This document shows, in pieces, positions 1 to 9,311 of a stretch of DNA of 64,000 bases. Origin of the DNA: Chitinophaga oryzae (lineage in GTDB: Bacteria > Bacteroidota > Bacteroidia > Chitinophagales > Chitinophagaceae); assembly GCF_012516375.2 (NCBI RefSeq), contig NZ_CP051204.2, positions 6,510,001 through 6,574,000 on the forward strand, written 5' to 3'. A program made the position numbers and the translations under genes. The first letter of the stretch is position 1. Every line of letters begins with the position of its first letter. The notes beneath the pieces are model-generated. The model was not told where the DNA came from and ran no database searches. It was given only the letters and a program-made list of their open reading frames with translations.

Positions 1-1
1 T

Positions 2-1069
2 GAGCGGTATGTTGACAACCGGGCTCCCTGTGCAGGCAGCTGGTTACAACAGCTATACGGTGCGCTCCGGCCGCAGCCTGTGGCCGGCTACTCCTACTGC
101 AATGGCACCACGGGGCCGTTCTGGTTATTGCAACACCTCTATGCTCAACGTTTTATTGACATTGATATCGAAGAATTATCGGCCGGTTATATCCCCGCGG
201 CTATTGCAGAAAGTGAGAAATGCCTCGCGGAGCAGAACTTCGACCTGCTGCATGGCAGCGCCGGTATCTGTCACCATCTGCTGAGCTATGTGCACCTGGA
301 AGCGGTGCGTACGCACCTGGAGAAATTTGTGGCGGCGGTGGCGGCGGCCAGCCGGATGACACCCCATGGCCGCAGCCTTCCCGTGTTCGTATTGTTTGAC
401 CCTCCGAGGGAGTCTGGCGTAGACACTTTCAGCCTGGCGCATGGCACCTGTAGCGTGCTGATACTCCTGTCGCGCGCCTGTCTCGCCGGCATCGCCCCGG
501 ATACCTGCCGGCAGCTGATCTATGAATGCATCGATTTTATGTGGCACCATCAGAATCCCCGCGTTGCCGGCACCCCTCATGCGCTGTTTCCCGGTATCCT
601 CGATGGACGGGCGCCCTACAGCCGCCTCTCCTGGTGTTACGGCGATTTTAATGTGGCGGTGGCGTTATGGCACTGCGGCAAAGCGCTACAGGAGGAACGC
701 TGGCAACAGCAGGCCCTCGAAGTGATGCATTATACCCTGCGGCGGGATACCGACCAGACAGCAGGTATTGTAGACGCCTGCCTCTGTCACGGCTCCGCAG
801 GCATCGCCGCCTTTTACCGCCGCTTCTGGCATGAAACCGGCGATCCGCTGTTCCGCACAGCCGCTGACCACTGGCATCACAACACCCTGCAAAAAGTAGC
901 CTTCTCAGACCAGGCCGGCGTTTACGGCGTCCGCGGCTGGGAAGGAGTGGATAAACAATGGGAGTACTGCTGGGACCTGCTGGACGGCAGCAGCGGCATC
1001 GGGCTGTCGCTTCTGTCTCATACGCTCGACAGTCCGCTGTATTGGGACGAAGCCTTCCTGTTGTCCTGA
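2..1069 (+). CDS. LanC-like lanthionine cyclase, 5' end outside window
   Basis: The reading frame is open from the left edge, so the N-terminus is missing and about 355 residues are visible. The protein shows the LanC signature in order: HGTCSVL (a GHG-like helix turn), WCYGD and CHGSAG. In the LanC family the Cys of WCYGD and the Cys-His of CHGSAG bind the catalytic zinc that activates peptide cysteines for thioether formation with dehydrated Ser/Thr. All three ligands are present, so the enzyme looks active. Class I lanthipeptide loci in Bacteroidota (for example the pinensins of Chitinophaga) pair such a gene with split LanB dehydratases, a precursor and exporters, which would have to lie to the left. 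A stand-alone LanC-like protein is the alternative. The next gene is a permease 45 bp downstream. Confidence 0.82.
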   Translation, partial: ERYVDNRAPCAGSWLQQLYGALRPQPVAGYSYCNGTTGPFWLLQHLYAQRFIDIDIEELSAGYIPAAIAESEKCLAEQNFDLLHGSAGICHHLLSYVHLEAVRTHLEKFVAAVAAASRMTPHGRSLPVFVLFDPPRESGVDTFSLAHGTCSVLILLSRACLAGIAPDTCRQLIYECIDFMWHHQNPRVAGTPHALFPGILDGRAPYSRLSWCYGDFNVAVALWHCGKALQEERWQQQALEVMHYTLRRDTDQTAGIVDACLCHGSAGIAAFYRRFWHETGDPLFRTAADHWHHNTLQKVAFSDQAGVYGVRGWEGVDKQWEYCWDLLDGSSGIGLSLLSHTLDSPLYWDEAFLLS

Positions 1070-1114
1070 TATAATTTACTTTTCTAATAAGTGAAATATT
1101 ATTAGTTTACAGTT

Positions 1115-2608
1115 TTGCAGAAATTAACGCATCTTGCAACCTTACCCACCGTTTTTACCTTGGAAGAACTGACAAAAACAAAGGAACAACCAAATCCGCA
1201 GAAGCTTAAAAGAGGCCTGCAAAACAGACACATTCAACTGATTGCACTGGGCGGCGCCATTGGCACCGGCCTGTTTCTGGGCATAGGTCCCGCCGCCGTA
1301 CTGGCCGGCCCTTCTGTTATCCTCGGATATGCTATGGCAGGCGTCATCGCCTTCTTTATTATGCGCCAGCTGGGCGAAATGGTGGTGGAAGAACCGGTGT
1401 CCGGCAGCTTCAGCCACTTTGCCTATAAATACTGGGGCACCTTCGCCGGCTTTGCCTCCGGCTGGAATTACTGGATACTGTATATCCTGGTCAGCATGTC
1501 TGAGCTGACCGCCATCGGCGTATATGTGCATTTCTGGTGGCCGGAGATCCCGCTGTGGGCTTCCAGCCTGTTCTTTTTTGTCGCCATTAACGCGCTCAAC
1601 CTCAGCTCTGTAAAAGTATACGGCGAAGCCGAATTCTGGTTCTCCATCGTAAAGGTGATCGCTATCATCTCCATGATCGTTTTCGGGGTATACCTGCTGA
1701 TCAGCGGACATGGCGGCGCACAGGCCAGCGTGGAAAACCTCTGGAACGACGGCGGTTTTTTCCCGAAAGGCCTGCTCGATAAAGGCGCCGACGGTAAATA
1801 CCAGGGCCTCTTCGCAGCCATCGCCATGATCATGTTTTCGTTCGGCGGGCTGGAGCTGATCGGCATCACGGCCGCGGAAGCCGACAAACCGGAGAAAACC
1901 ATCCCCAGGGCTACCAACCAGGTGATCTACCGCATCCTGATCTTCTACGTGGGCGCTCTTATTATCCTCTTCTCCCTGTCACCCTGGAAAAGCATTACAA
2001 CAGACAGCAGCCCGTTCGTAATGGTGTTTGAAAGCCTGAAAGGATTTGAGTTTAACCTCTTCGGTAAAACCATCTACTTCACCAGCCTGATCGCCAATGT
2101 ACTGAACCTCATTGTGCTCACGGCCGCCCTGTCCGTATATAACAGCTGTGTATACAGCAACAGCCGTATGCTGTACGGCCTTGCCCAGCAAGGTAACGCG
2201 CCGGCTTTCCTGTCACACCTCAACAAAAATCATGTGCCTGTAAAAGCGACGCTGGTATCTGCACTGTTCGCGGCCATCTGTATTGTGGTGAATAAACTAA
2301 TCCCGGAACAGGCGCTGGAGGTGCTTATGTCGCTGGTGGTATCCGCCCTGATCATCAACTGGATCATGATCAGCGTGGTACACCTGAAATTCAGACAACA
2401 TAAAAAACTCGAACAGGTATCCACCAAGTTCCCTTCATTTATCTACCCGCTGTCCAACTATATCTGCCTGGTATTCCTGGTGGGCATCCTTGTACTGATG
2501 TGGATCACCGGCATGAAGCTGCCGGTGGAAATGATCCCGGCATGGCTGGTTTTCCTGTATATCTGTTATGCACTTTTAAAGAAAAATAAAACAACGCAGG
2601 CGGCCTGA
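1115..2608 (+). CDS. APC-family amino-acid permease (AroP/GabP type)
   Basis: This is a 497-residue polytopic membrane protein of the amino acid-polyamine-organocation superfamily, a proton symporter for amino-acid uptake in the inner membrane. The first membrane helix carries the family motif ALGGAIGTGLFLG after LKRGLQNRHIQ, and about twelve hydrophobic segments follow. No ATG is available at the N-terminus. TTG at 1115 gives the longest form, while TTG at 1160 would begin the protein at MEELTKTKEQ. A promoter-like ATCTTGCA lies at 1131-1138, inside the longer N-terminal extension, so the 1160 start is at least as likely. The gene ends just before a strong bidirectional terminator. The substrate cannot be told from sequence; it resembles the aromatic/GABA/proline branch. 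Confidence 0.85.
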   Translation: MQKLTHLATLPTVFTLEELTKTKEQPNPQKLKRGLQNRHIQLIALGGAIGTGLFLGIGPAAVLAGPSVILGYAMAGVIAFFIMRQLGEMVVEEPVSGSFSHFAYKYWGTFAGFASGWNYWILYILVSMSELTAIGVYVHFWWPEIPLWASSLFFFVAINALNLSSVKVYGEAEFWFSIVKVIAIISMIVFGVYLLISGHGGAQASVENLWNDGGFFPKGLLDKGADGKYQGLFAAIAMIMFSFGGLELIGITAAEADKPEKTIPRATNQVIYRILIFYVGALIILFSLSPWKSITTDSSPFVMVFESLKGFEFNLFGKTIYFTSLIANVLNLIVLTAALSVYNSCVYSNSRMLYGLAQQGNAPAFLSHLNKNHVPVKATLVSALFAAICIVVNKLIPEQALEVLMSLVVSALIINWIMISVVHLKFRQHKKLEQVSTKFPSFIYPLSNYICLVFLVGILVLMWITGMKLPVEMIPAWLVFLYICYALLKKNKTTQAA

Positions 2609-2630
2609 CCTGCGCAAGGCATAAAACGGA

Positions 2631-2666
2631 ACGGCCGTCAACGGATATCCGCTGACGGCCGTTTTA
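2631..2666. terminator. Bidirectional intrinsic terminator
   Basis: A near-perfect hairpin has outer arms ACGGCCGTCA (2631-2640) and TGACGGCCGT (2653-2662), and the interior also pairs (CGGATATCCG). T-rich sequence follows on the plus strand and A-rich sequence precedes it. It sits between two convergent genes, the permease and the Imm22-like gene. Confidence 0.85.
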
Positions 2667-2680
2667 TTTACGGTGTATTT

Positions 2681-3457
2681 TTATTCAAACTTCCCGATAT
2701 ACTTCATCCCTAAAACATCACTCATGGCCGCCGCATCTATGGCTGCACATTTATTCACCACGATATCCAAAAGGGCATTGACGGCGGCAGTTATTTTCAT
2801 CTTATCCGCTTTTAAAATCATTTTCTCCGCGATCGTAAAGTCTTCTATCTGCGTGATGATCATCTCATCCGGCTTTTCTTTCTGACCACTATAATAGAAA
2901 GTAATAGCAGCAACTTCCTGCTCGTTCAGTCCGAGCGCTTTGATGATTTTTTTAGGCTGGCCATTTTTAAAGCCGGCCGCCTTTTCAGTCAACATTTCTT
3001 TTTCGCCCACCCACAGGTGATGTACGCCGGCATCACCAGCCACCGTTTCCTCCACGCTTCCCAGGTATTGCATGCGCTTCGTGCCCGCCGCTTTTTTGGC
3101 CGACAGTTCATTATCTCCGTAAGCAATAAGGGCGTTTACATCAGCCGGTTTGTGCTTCTTCCATAATTTCGCCAGTGCTGCTTCGTCCGCATTGGTATCT
3201 TCCGCAACAACGGCGGCATCTATAAAGTTGTCATAATACCGGACGATGATAGCATCTTCATCGTAGGTATCCATCCCGGTTTCTTTACAGAATTCACACC
3301 TTCCTGCCTTGTCCGGCTCCGCATCCTGTTGCGGATCTCCTGTGGGAGGCGCATGGTCGTAAACAGCCCAGGCTTCCAGGTATTGCCGCTGGTCCAGATA
3401 TTTTTCAAACAAAGCTTCCGATTCAAAATTTCCCACCCAAATATGCAGTTTACCCAT
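2681..3457 (-). CDS. Imm22 (DUF4284)-like protein with a C-terminal extension
   Basis: This 258-residue soluble protein starts with MGKLHIWVGNFESEALFEKYL, which fits the Immunity protein 22 (DUF4284) family. Members are predicted to neutralise polymorphic toxins. The Imm22-like part covers roughly residues 1-115 and contains a CEFC pair that could bind a metal. Residues 120-258 form an unassigned second half rich in Lys/Glu/Ala with no signal peptide or membrane segment. No toxin gene lies nearby, so an immunity role is only a family-based guess, and orphan immunity-like proteins are common in Bacteroidota. The neighbour upstream on the same strand is a YbaK-type gene about 90 bp away. I could not identify the second half. 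Confidence 0.6.
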   Translation of the reverse strand: MGKLHIWVGNFESEALFEKYLDQRQYLEAWAVYDHAPPTGDPQQDAEPDKAGRCEFCKETGMDTYDEDAIIVRYYDNFIDAAVVAEDTNADEAALAKLWKKHKPADVNALIAYGDNELSAKKAAGTKRMQYLGSVEETVAGDAGVHHLWVGEKEMLTEKAAGFKNGQPKKIIKALGLNEQEVAAITFYYSGQKEKPDEMIITQIEDFTIAEKMILKADKMKITAAVNALLDIVVNKCAAIDAAAMSDVLGMKYIGKFE

Positions 3458-3549
3458 AGACGTTTTGTTTCAATAAATAACAGCCCGCTAATTTACTTTA
3501 AACACCGTCGTCTTTCAGCGGACCGGGAGACAATTTTACATTTTTTCCG

Positions 3550-4026
3550 TCAGCGTTCCTGCGGTTTGGTCACGTCCACCCATTTCACATTGCCCGACAT
3601 TTCTTCCATATCGGCGATCGTCATTTTAATGGCGGAATTAGTGCTGCCGCAGGCAGGATATACGGTATCGAAAGCTCTCAGCGACTCGTCGAGATATACG
3701 CTAACACGCGGTGCTACACCGAATGGGCATACGCCGCCAACGGCATGACCGATCATTGGTTCTACTTCCCCGAAAGACAACATGCGGGCCTTAAAACCAA
3801 ATTCGTCTTTAAACTTTTTACTGTCTATTTTATGGTAGCCGGATGCGACGATAAGCAATGCGCCGCCGTTGGCGTCATGCAGGGAGATGGATTTGGCGAT
3901 CTGCGCACCGTCTACCCCCAGCGCCTGTCCTGCCAGGTCCACCGTAGCGCTGGAAGTAGCCAGTTCAATTATGTCTTTGTCGCGGTTCCACCTCTTCAGA
4001 TGTTCTCTTACCTTTTCTATAGCCAT
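3550..4026 (-). CDS. YbaK/ProX-like aminoacyl-tRNA deacylase
   Basis: This 158-residue cytoplasmic protein belongs to the YbaK/EbsC/INS family. Members hydrolyse mischarged tRNAs such as Cys-tRNA(Pro) or Ala-tRNA(Pro) in trans. Family features visible are the lysine in QIAKSISL (the catalytic-type Lys), the SGYHKIDSKK segment and the GHAVGGVCPFG loop with its conserved glycines and proline. The length is usual for the single-domain family. The gene ends 66 bp before ppsA, which it follows in the same direction with the Imm22-like gene downstream. The exact substrate among Cys, Ala and Thr is not resolved. Confidence 0.85.
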   Translation of the reverse strand: MAIEKVREHLKRWNRDKDIIELATSSATVDLAGQALGVDGAQIAKSISLHDANGGALLIVASGYHKIDSKKFKDEFGFKARMLSFGEVEPMIGHAVGGVCPFGVAPRVSVYLDESLRAFDTVYPACGSTNSAIKMTIADMEEMSGNVKWVDVTKPQER

Positions 4027-4091
4027 CGTTGTATCGTTTTGATCAACAATAAATATAGAAAAATAGCGGCAGGAAAAGAGGACACAGATCG

Positions 4092-6485
4092 TTAAAATGC
4101 GGGGGACACAGTATTTTCTTTTTCGGCTTGCCGGATGTTGGCAATACCCTGTATCAGCGCATCCGGGTTAAAGGAAATGCTGTTAATACCCTCTTTTACC
4201 AGGAAAGCGGCAAAGTCCGGGAAGTCGCTGGGCGCCTGGCCACAAAGCCCTATCCGTACACCTGCTTTTCGGGCTGCCTGTATCATCATCGCGATCATCT
4301 TTTTCGGCGCCGGGTCTTCTTCACTGAAAAGGTCTGCCACCAAAGCCGAATCCCGGTCCAGCCCCAATGTAAGCTGGGTGAGGTCATTGGAACCTATGGA
4401 AAACCCATCAAATATTTCAGCGAAAGCGTCTGCTTCGAGCACATTGGAAGGAATTTCCGCCATCACGTACACCTCCAGGCCATCTGCCCGTGAAAGGCCA
4501 TAGGATGCCATTACGGACAGTACTTTCCTGCCTTCCGCTGCAGTGCGGCAAAACGGGATCATCACTTTGACATTTGTAAGTCCCATTTCTCCCCTGACTT
4601 TTTTGATGGCTGCACATTCAAGCCCGAAACCTTCCCTGTACAAGGGGTTATAGTAACGGGACGCTCCCCTGAAACCTAACATCGGGTTTTCCTCCGTTGG
4701 CTCAAAGTCTTTTCCTCCCAGCAGTTGCGCGTATTCATTGGTTTTGAAGTCGCTCATGCGCACGATCACATCTTTGGGATAAAAAGCGGCCGCGATGGTG
4801 GCAATGCCCTGGGACAATTTGTCTATAAAGAACTGTTGTTTGTTCTCATACTGGCCGGTCAATGCAGCGATCGCCGATTTTTCCCGTTCGTCTTTCAACT
4901 GGTCGAAATGTACGAGGGCCATCGGGTGTACCCGGACGGCATGTGTGATAATAAATTCCATTCTTAACAGCCCCACACCGTCATTCGGATAAAAGGACAA
5001 CCGGAAGGCCTGGTCAGGATCACTGATAATCAACGCCACCTCCGTGCTTTCAGGCATGGTGATATCTGACAGCGCAATGTCCTTTTTCTCATAGGGTAGT
5101 TTACCTGCGTATACATAACCTGTTTTTCCTTCACAACAGGACACCGTGATAGCCTCGCCGTCGCGGATGGCCGCTGTGGCGCCCGTAGCGCCCACAATAG
5201 CAGGCACGCCTAACTCGCGCGCCACAATAGCGGCGTGACTTGTCCGCCCGCCGCTGTCGGTCACAATAGCCGCCACTTTTTTCAGTACAGGGTCCCAATC
5301 GGGGCTCGTATTAACGGTAACCACAATGTCTCCTTCCTGCAGCTGTTCCGCTTCGGCCGGGGAATTGAGCAGGCGTGCAATACCTGTCGCGAGTTTCTCG
5401 CCAACAGCATCTCCTTTCACCAGCACCGTTCCTTTTTCTTTCACCACATATTGTTCCCGGCTGGTGACCGCCTTACGGGCATGTACCGTCTCCGGGCGCG
5501 CCTGCAGCAGGAACAGTTCACCGCTGACGCCATCTTTTGCCCACTCTATGTCCATCGGGCAATTGTAATGCGCTTCAATGTCCAGCGCCCAGCCAGCCAG
5601 CTGATGTATCTCTGCATCATTCAGTACAAAGCGCCGGCGGTCTGCTTCCGCTGTTGGTTTGTTTATCACCGGGGAGGTGGCGCCCGGCGTATCGTCCAGG
5701 CACAGGGTCCATGCTTTGTCGCCCAACTTCTTCTGCAGAATCGCATTTTTGCCGGCCCTCAGGGTAGGTTTAAACACATAAAAGTCATCCGGCATAACCC
5801 TCCCCTGCACAATATTCTCTCCCAGCCCCCAGATACCGGACAGCAATATGACGTCCCGGAAGCCCGATTCAGGGTCCAGTGTAAAGCCCACGCCCGAGCA
5901 ACCGTTATCGGTTTGTACCATCTGCTGAATACCGGCTGACAGGGCTATTTTGCCGTGTTCAAACCCATTATCCTCCCGGTACTTGATGGCCCTGTCGGTA
6001 TAGAGGGAGGCAAAACAATGCTGTACCGCCTGTAATACCGCAGCTTCACCACGTACATTCAAAAAAGACTCGTGTTGTCCTGCAAAGCTGGCTTCCGGCA
6101 TGTCTTCCGCCGTAGCGCTGCTCCTTACAGCCACAGCCTGCGCTTCCCCGCCTCCCAGGCGCCGGTAGGCATCCGTAATGGCTGTCTTCAGTTCCTCCGG
6201 CATCACAGCTCCCAGTATCAGCCTGCGTGCGGCGGCGCCTGTCTCCCCAAGGTTAGAGAAAGTATTACGGTCCAGTTGCTGCATCAGCGCAGCCAGTGGC
6301 TGGCGGAGCGCATTGGCGTCCAGGAAGGCCCAAAAGGCCGTTGCCGTAGTGGCAAATCCTGCAGGCACCCGGATTCCCTTGCCGGCCAGTGCTGCCGTCA
6401 TCTCTCCCAAGGAAGCATTTTTTCCTCCTACAATCCCCACATCTGACAACCGGACGGAGGCAAAGTCCCTGATAAAATGGCTCAT
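4092..6485 (-). CDS. ppsA: Phosphoenolpyruvate synthase
   Basis: This 797-residue enzyme converts pyruvate, ATP and water to PEP, AMP and phosphate, the entry step of gluconeogenesis. The order is the N-terminal ATP-grasp nucleotide-binding domain (VGGKNASLGEM near the start, AVRSSATAEDMPEASFAGQ), the central phosphohistidine domain with GGRTSHAAIVARELG containing the catalytic His, and the C-terminal PEP/pyruvate TIM barrel with GSNDLTQLTLGLDRDS and GLCGQAPSD. The length matches PpsA rather than the longer PpdK. The gene begins 12 bp after a universal-stress-protein gene on the same strand, so the two are probably cotranscribed. No defect is seen. Confidence 0.95.
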   Translation of the reverse strand: MSHFIRDFASVRLSDVGIVGGKNASLGEMTAALAGKGIRVPAGFATTATAFWAFLDANALRQPLAALMQQLDRNTFSNLGETGAAARRLILGAVMPEELKTAITDAYRRLGGGEAQAVAVRSSATAEDMPEASFAGQHESFLNVRGEAAVLQAVQHCFASLYTDRAIKYREDNGFEHGKIALSAGIQQMVQTDNGCSGVGFTLDPESGFRDVILLSGIWGLGENIVQGRVMPDDFYVFKPTLRAGKNAILQKKLGDKAWTLCLDDTPGATSPVINKPTAEADRRRFVLNDAEIHQLAGWALDIEAHYNCPMDIEWAKDGVSGELFLLQARPETVHARKAVTSREQYVVKEKGTVLVKGDAVGEKLATGIARLLNSPAEAEQLQEGDIVVTVNTSPDWDPVLKKVAAIVTDSGGRTSHAAIVARELGVPAIVGATGATAAIRDGEAITVSCCEGKTGYVYAGKLPYEKKDIALSDITMPESTEVALIISDPDQAFRLSFYPNDGVGLLRMEFIITHAVRVHPMALVHFDQLKDEREKSAIAALTGQYENKQQFFIDKLSQGIATIAAAFYPKDVIVRMSDFKTNEYAQLLGGKDFEPTEENPMLGFRGASRYYNPLYREGFGLECAAIKKVRGEMGLTNVKVMIPFCRTAAEGRKVLSVMASYGLSRADGLEVYVMAEIPSNVLEADAFAEIFDGFSIGSNDLTQLTLGLDRDSALVADLFSEEDPAPKKMIAMMIQAARKAGVRIGLCGQAPSDFPDFAAFLVKEGINSISFNPDALIQGIANIRQAEKENTVSPAF

Positions 6486-6497
6486 ATGTAAAAGATT

Positions 6498-7340
6498 TTA
6501 TTTGTTATGCGCAATAAACAGAGGCAGGTCCACCGCAGCCATCAGCACATCAGCCATACTTTCGCGGAACCAGCGGGACACGGCGCCCCGGCGGTAGGCT
6601 CCCAGCACCACCAGTGTGTCTTTAGGCATATTTTTCAGGTACCGGATGATCTCTGCTTCCGGATCGCCGTCCACAACGTGATAAGCCGCCTCCGGAAAAT
6701 GACCGTGGATAAAATCACGGATCAGTTGTTTATTCTGCAGGTGGTTGCCTTCTTCATTAACAGACAAAACCGTTACTGTGACCGGAAACTGCGACGCAAG
6801 AAGGTAACTGTACATCTTGATAGCGTACACGGATGACGGCTCCCCGTCATAAAGCAGCACTACGTTGGACCAGTCCGGCATCAGCGGAGGTTTGCCCGAC
6901 GGCGTCAGTAATACAGGGCACTGCACATCCGTAAGGAGGTCCCGTATAAAGCGGGTAGGCGCTTTTGAGGGCTCATGGGTGAACGTTTCCTTCCTGTCTG
7001 CCACCAGCAGGTCCGCGTAAATGCTGACTTCCAGCGCCTCCGGCAATGCCAGGTTCCTGTGCCGGTGGATACTGTAAGGGATGCCCGCCTTCTGGCAGGC
7101 CGCCTCAAAAGTAACCGCGGCAGCTTTACGGCTGGCTTCGTCCGCGGCCTCCAGGCGGCCGATCGTAGCCGGATCGGCGCCCGATGTCAGCACCTGGTAC
7201 ATGCTAAAACTATTATAGGTGAAGTCTTCCGGCATCACACCGGTAACATGCGCCCGCTGTTGTTGTGCCACCATCAGGGCATATTGTTGCACATTCTCGG
7301 AGTACTTCAGGCCATCCAGTATCGCAGCGATCTTTATCAT
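6498..7340 (-). CDS. Universal stress protein, tandem UspA domains
   Basis: The chosen ATG (7340) gives about 280 residues starting MIKIAAILDGLKYSENVQQYA, the usual beta-1/loop start of UspA. An upstream extension from 7394 is possible but lacks UspA character. Two UspA folds lie in tandem. The second, beginning near PDWSNVVLLYDGEPSS, ends with VVLGAYRRGAVSRWFRES, matching the G-x2-G-x9-G(S/T) ATP-binding pattern only loosely, with SRWF-type spacing seen in Bacteroidota members. The protein is cytoplasmic and probably helps survival under energy or redox stress. It lies directly upstream of ppsA with a 12-bp gap, so a shared transcript is likely. Confidence 0.82.
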   Translation of the reverse strand: MIKIAAILDGLKYSENVQQYALMVAQQQRAHVTGVMPEDFTYNSFSMYQVLTSGADPATIGRLEAADEASRKAAAVTFEAACQKAGIPYSIHRHRNLALPEALEVSIYADLLVADRKETFTHEPSKAPTRFIRDLLTDVQCPVLLTPSGKPPLMPDWSNVVLLYDGEPSSVYAIKMYSYLLASQFPVTVTVLSVNEEGNHLQNKQLIRDFIHGHFPEAAYHVVDGDPEAEIIRYLKNMPKDTLVVLGAYRRGAVSRWFRESMADVLMAAVDLPLFIAHNK

Positions 7341-7527
7341 AGTATGGAATTTTATCCAAAGGTCGCCAGAAGTACCTCTAAAGATAATGACCATTATTAG
7401 CCCGGAAGGTGATTCCCGTCACTGACCACTATCAAATCGTCCTATGACCGGCATCATTCTACAGAGGGTCTTTTGCTGCTAATTTTATAGTGCAAGTATT
7501 CTTCCACTCCTGTTAATACGAATTGTT

Positions 7528-8019
7528 ATGCATGCCAATATTTTTTCCACTACGTATCTGATTGCCAACGGCGTCAGTCTGCTGATCCTGATGTTTGCCA
7601 TTTTCCGGCCCGTGGTGGCGCAAGCACTGTTATCCCTGCTCTTTACCGGAGCTGGTATTTTTAACGGTATCATGGCCATTATACATCCTGAGCTTTTTAT
7701 GGCCTACGGCGCCATGACGCCTTACGCTCCGTACGAACAGTTTATCTACGGGGCGTTCAGCCATAATATCACAGCCATCGTACTGGCTATTTCTATCTGC
7801 CAGGTGGCCATGGGGGCTTTCATAGGCTATAGGAAACCATATTTACAGCTGGGACTGACCGCCGCCATTATCTTTTTGCTGGCCATCACCCCCCTGGGCG
7901 CAGGTGCTGCTTTCCCATGCACCCTTATACTGGTGGCGGCAGCGGTAACGGTGTTATATAAACAGCGCGCTCCGGAGGCGCATGACCTTTATTATACTTT
8001 AAGTCATTTCAGGGGATAA
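7528..8019 (+). CDS. Small four-helix membrane protein, function unknown
   Basis: This 163-residue hydrophobic protein has four or five predicted membrane segments (around residues 8-26, 30-53, 75-98, 105-123 and 127-143) and a short basic C-terminal tail. It has no signal peptide beyond the first helix and no recognisable catalytic motif. It follows a 187-bp spacer that separates it from the divergent universal stress gene, so both promoters probably lie in that spacer. It precedes the Ntn-hydrolase by 98 bp. Similar small integral membrane proteins are common in Bacteroidota and unassigned. I do not recognise a function. Confidence 0.65.
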   Translation: MHANIFSTTYLIANGVSLLILMFAIFRPVVAQALLSLLFTGAGIFNGIMAIIHPELFMAYGAMTPYAPYEQFIYGAFSHNITAIVLAISICQVAMGAFIGYRKPYLQLGLTAAIIFLLAITPLGAGAAFPCTLILVAAAVTVLYKQRAPEAHDLYYTLSHFRG

Positions 8020-8117
8020 CAATTTATTTCAAACAATCAGGAATCCGCACTTGTTGTAGCCTATGCCGGTATTAACCGGCCCAATACCTTTGATTTATTC
8101 ACCCCAATTACAATGCA

Positions 8118-9197
8118 ATGAAAACCGGATTCTTTAAAACCCTTTGTTATTCCCTTGGTATTTCGCTGCTGGCCTTCCCTATCACCGTTGCGGCCTGCAC
8201 AGGTATTCAGCTGAAAGCCAGGGACGGCGCCATTATCTGCGCCCGCACCATGGAATTTTACAACGATCTCCAGGCCCAGATCGTAGTATTTCCGAGAAAT
8301 TATCCCTTTAACGCCGTTAGCCCCGGTGGCGCCAATAAAGGCCTCTACTGGAAATCCAGGTACGCTATTGTTGGCATCAACTCCATGGGCAAAGACGCTA
8401 TAGCCGATGGCATGAATGAAAAAGGCCTTTCGGTGGGTCTGTTCTATTTACCCGGATACGCTGGCTACATGAATGTACCGACCCGCAAAATCGCCAGGTC
8501 CATCAGCTCTACAGACGTATCTGCATGGCTGTTGTCCAACTTCGCTACGGTAGACCAGGTAAAGCGGGCCGTCGACAGCGGTATCCTGATCAACAAAGGC
8601 ATCCCTCTGTACATCAACGGCGGCATTCCGTTCCCCCTGCATTACAATGTGCATGACGCGGAAGGCAAGTCGCTGGTGATAGAATGCGTCAACGGGAAGC
8701 TGTACTCTTACTACAACCCGTTGGGCGTGTTGACCAACGCTCCCACGTTTGACTGGCACCTCGCCAACCTGCAGCAGTACCTGAACTCCCGCCCCAACGA
8801 CGCCTGTATGAAACCAGACGACTCACTCCGTTCCTTCCGGCATGGCAACGGCCTGGCAGGCATTCCCGGCGACTTCACCCCATCCTCCCGCTTTGTACGC
8901 GCCGTAGCATATACCCAAAGCGTAGATCCCTGTCCAACCGCCTATGAAGCGGTCACCCAGGCCTTCCAGATCCTCAACGCCTTTGATATTCCCAAAGGAG
9001 TGATCAAAGACCCGGCACATCCCGGCAATAACGTGTATACGCTGTGGACCTGCGCCAGTGACCTGAGAAACAAACGCCTCTATTTCCATACCGTCAACAA
9101 CAGGACCCTGCATATGATTGACCTCGGAAAGTACGCCGACACAGACAAGGTGCTCTTCTTCCCGATGGACGATCCCATGGAAGTAGTCCAGAACTGA
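8118..9197 (+). CDS. Secreted choloylglycine hydrolase/penicillin V acylase-family Ntn hydrolase
   Basis: The 359-residue precursor has a signal peptide ending in VAA, and the next residue is Cys27 of CTGIQL. In this family the Cys exposed by processing is the N-terminal nucleophile. The CARTMEF segment supplies the conserved Arg, and family-typical stretches VGINSMGKDAIADGMNEKGLSVG and NVHDAEGKSLVIEC follow. The enzyme cleaves linear amides outside the cytoplasm: bile-salt conjugates, penicillin V or N-acyl-homoserine lactones. The real substrate cannot be told from sequence. In a soil-type Bacteroidota, acyl-amide or quorum-signal degradation is more plausible than bile-salt hydrolysis. It is followed by a possible terminator. 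Confidence 0.88.
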   Translation: MKTGFFKTLCYSLGISLLAFPITVAACTGIQLKARDGAIICARTMEFYNDLQAQIVVFPRNYPFNAVSPGGANKGLYWKSRYAIVGINSMGKDAIADGMNEKGLSVGLFYLPGYAGYMNVPTRKIARSISSTDVSAWLLSNFATVDQVKRAVDSGILINKGIPLYINGGIPFPLHYNVHDAEGKSLVIECVNGKLYSYYNPLGVLTNAPTFDWHLANLQQYLNSRPNDACMKPDDSLRSFRHGNGLAGIPGDFTPSSRFVRAVAYTQSVDPCPTAYEAVTQAFQILNAFDIPKGVIKDPAHPGNNVYTLWTCASDLRNKRLYFHTVNNRTLHMIDLGKYADTDKVLFFPMDDPMEVVQN

Positions 9198-9217
9198 CCC
9201 GGTTTTTTATCACACAT

Positions 9218-9264
9218 ATACTCCCGTGATCCTATTTTTATAGTAGATTGCGGGGGTATTTTTT
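9218..9264 (+). terminator. Possible intrinsic terminator after the Ntn hydrolase
   Basis: Arms ATACTCCCG (9218-9226) and CGGGGGTAT (9251-9259) pair over nine positions with one G-T pair. They enclose a 24-nt loop and run into a T6 tract. The long loop makes it weaker than the other terminators of the window. Confidence 0.45.
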
Positions 9265-9311
9265 GCTGCAGGTCAACCGACAATCTGACCAACTTTACCG
9301 ACTAATGAACC

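Noticed and set aside
1115..1159. Longer N-terminus of the amino-acid permease as certain
   Set aside because: It starts with TTG and contains a promoter-like box at 1131-1138. The shorter TTG start at 1160 is equally possible, so the start is left open.
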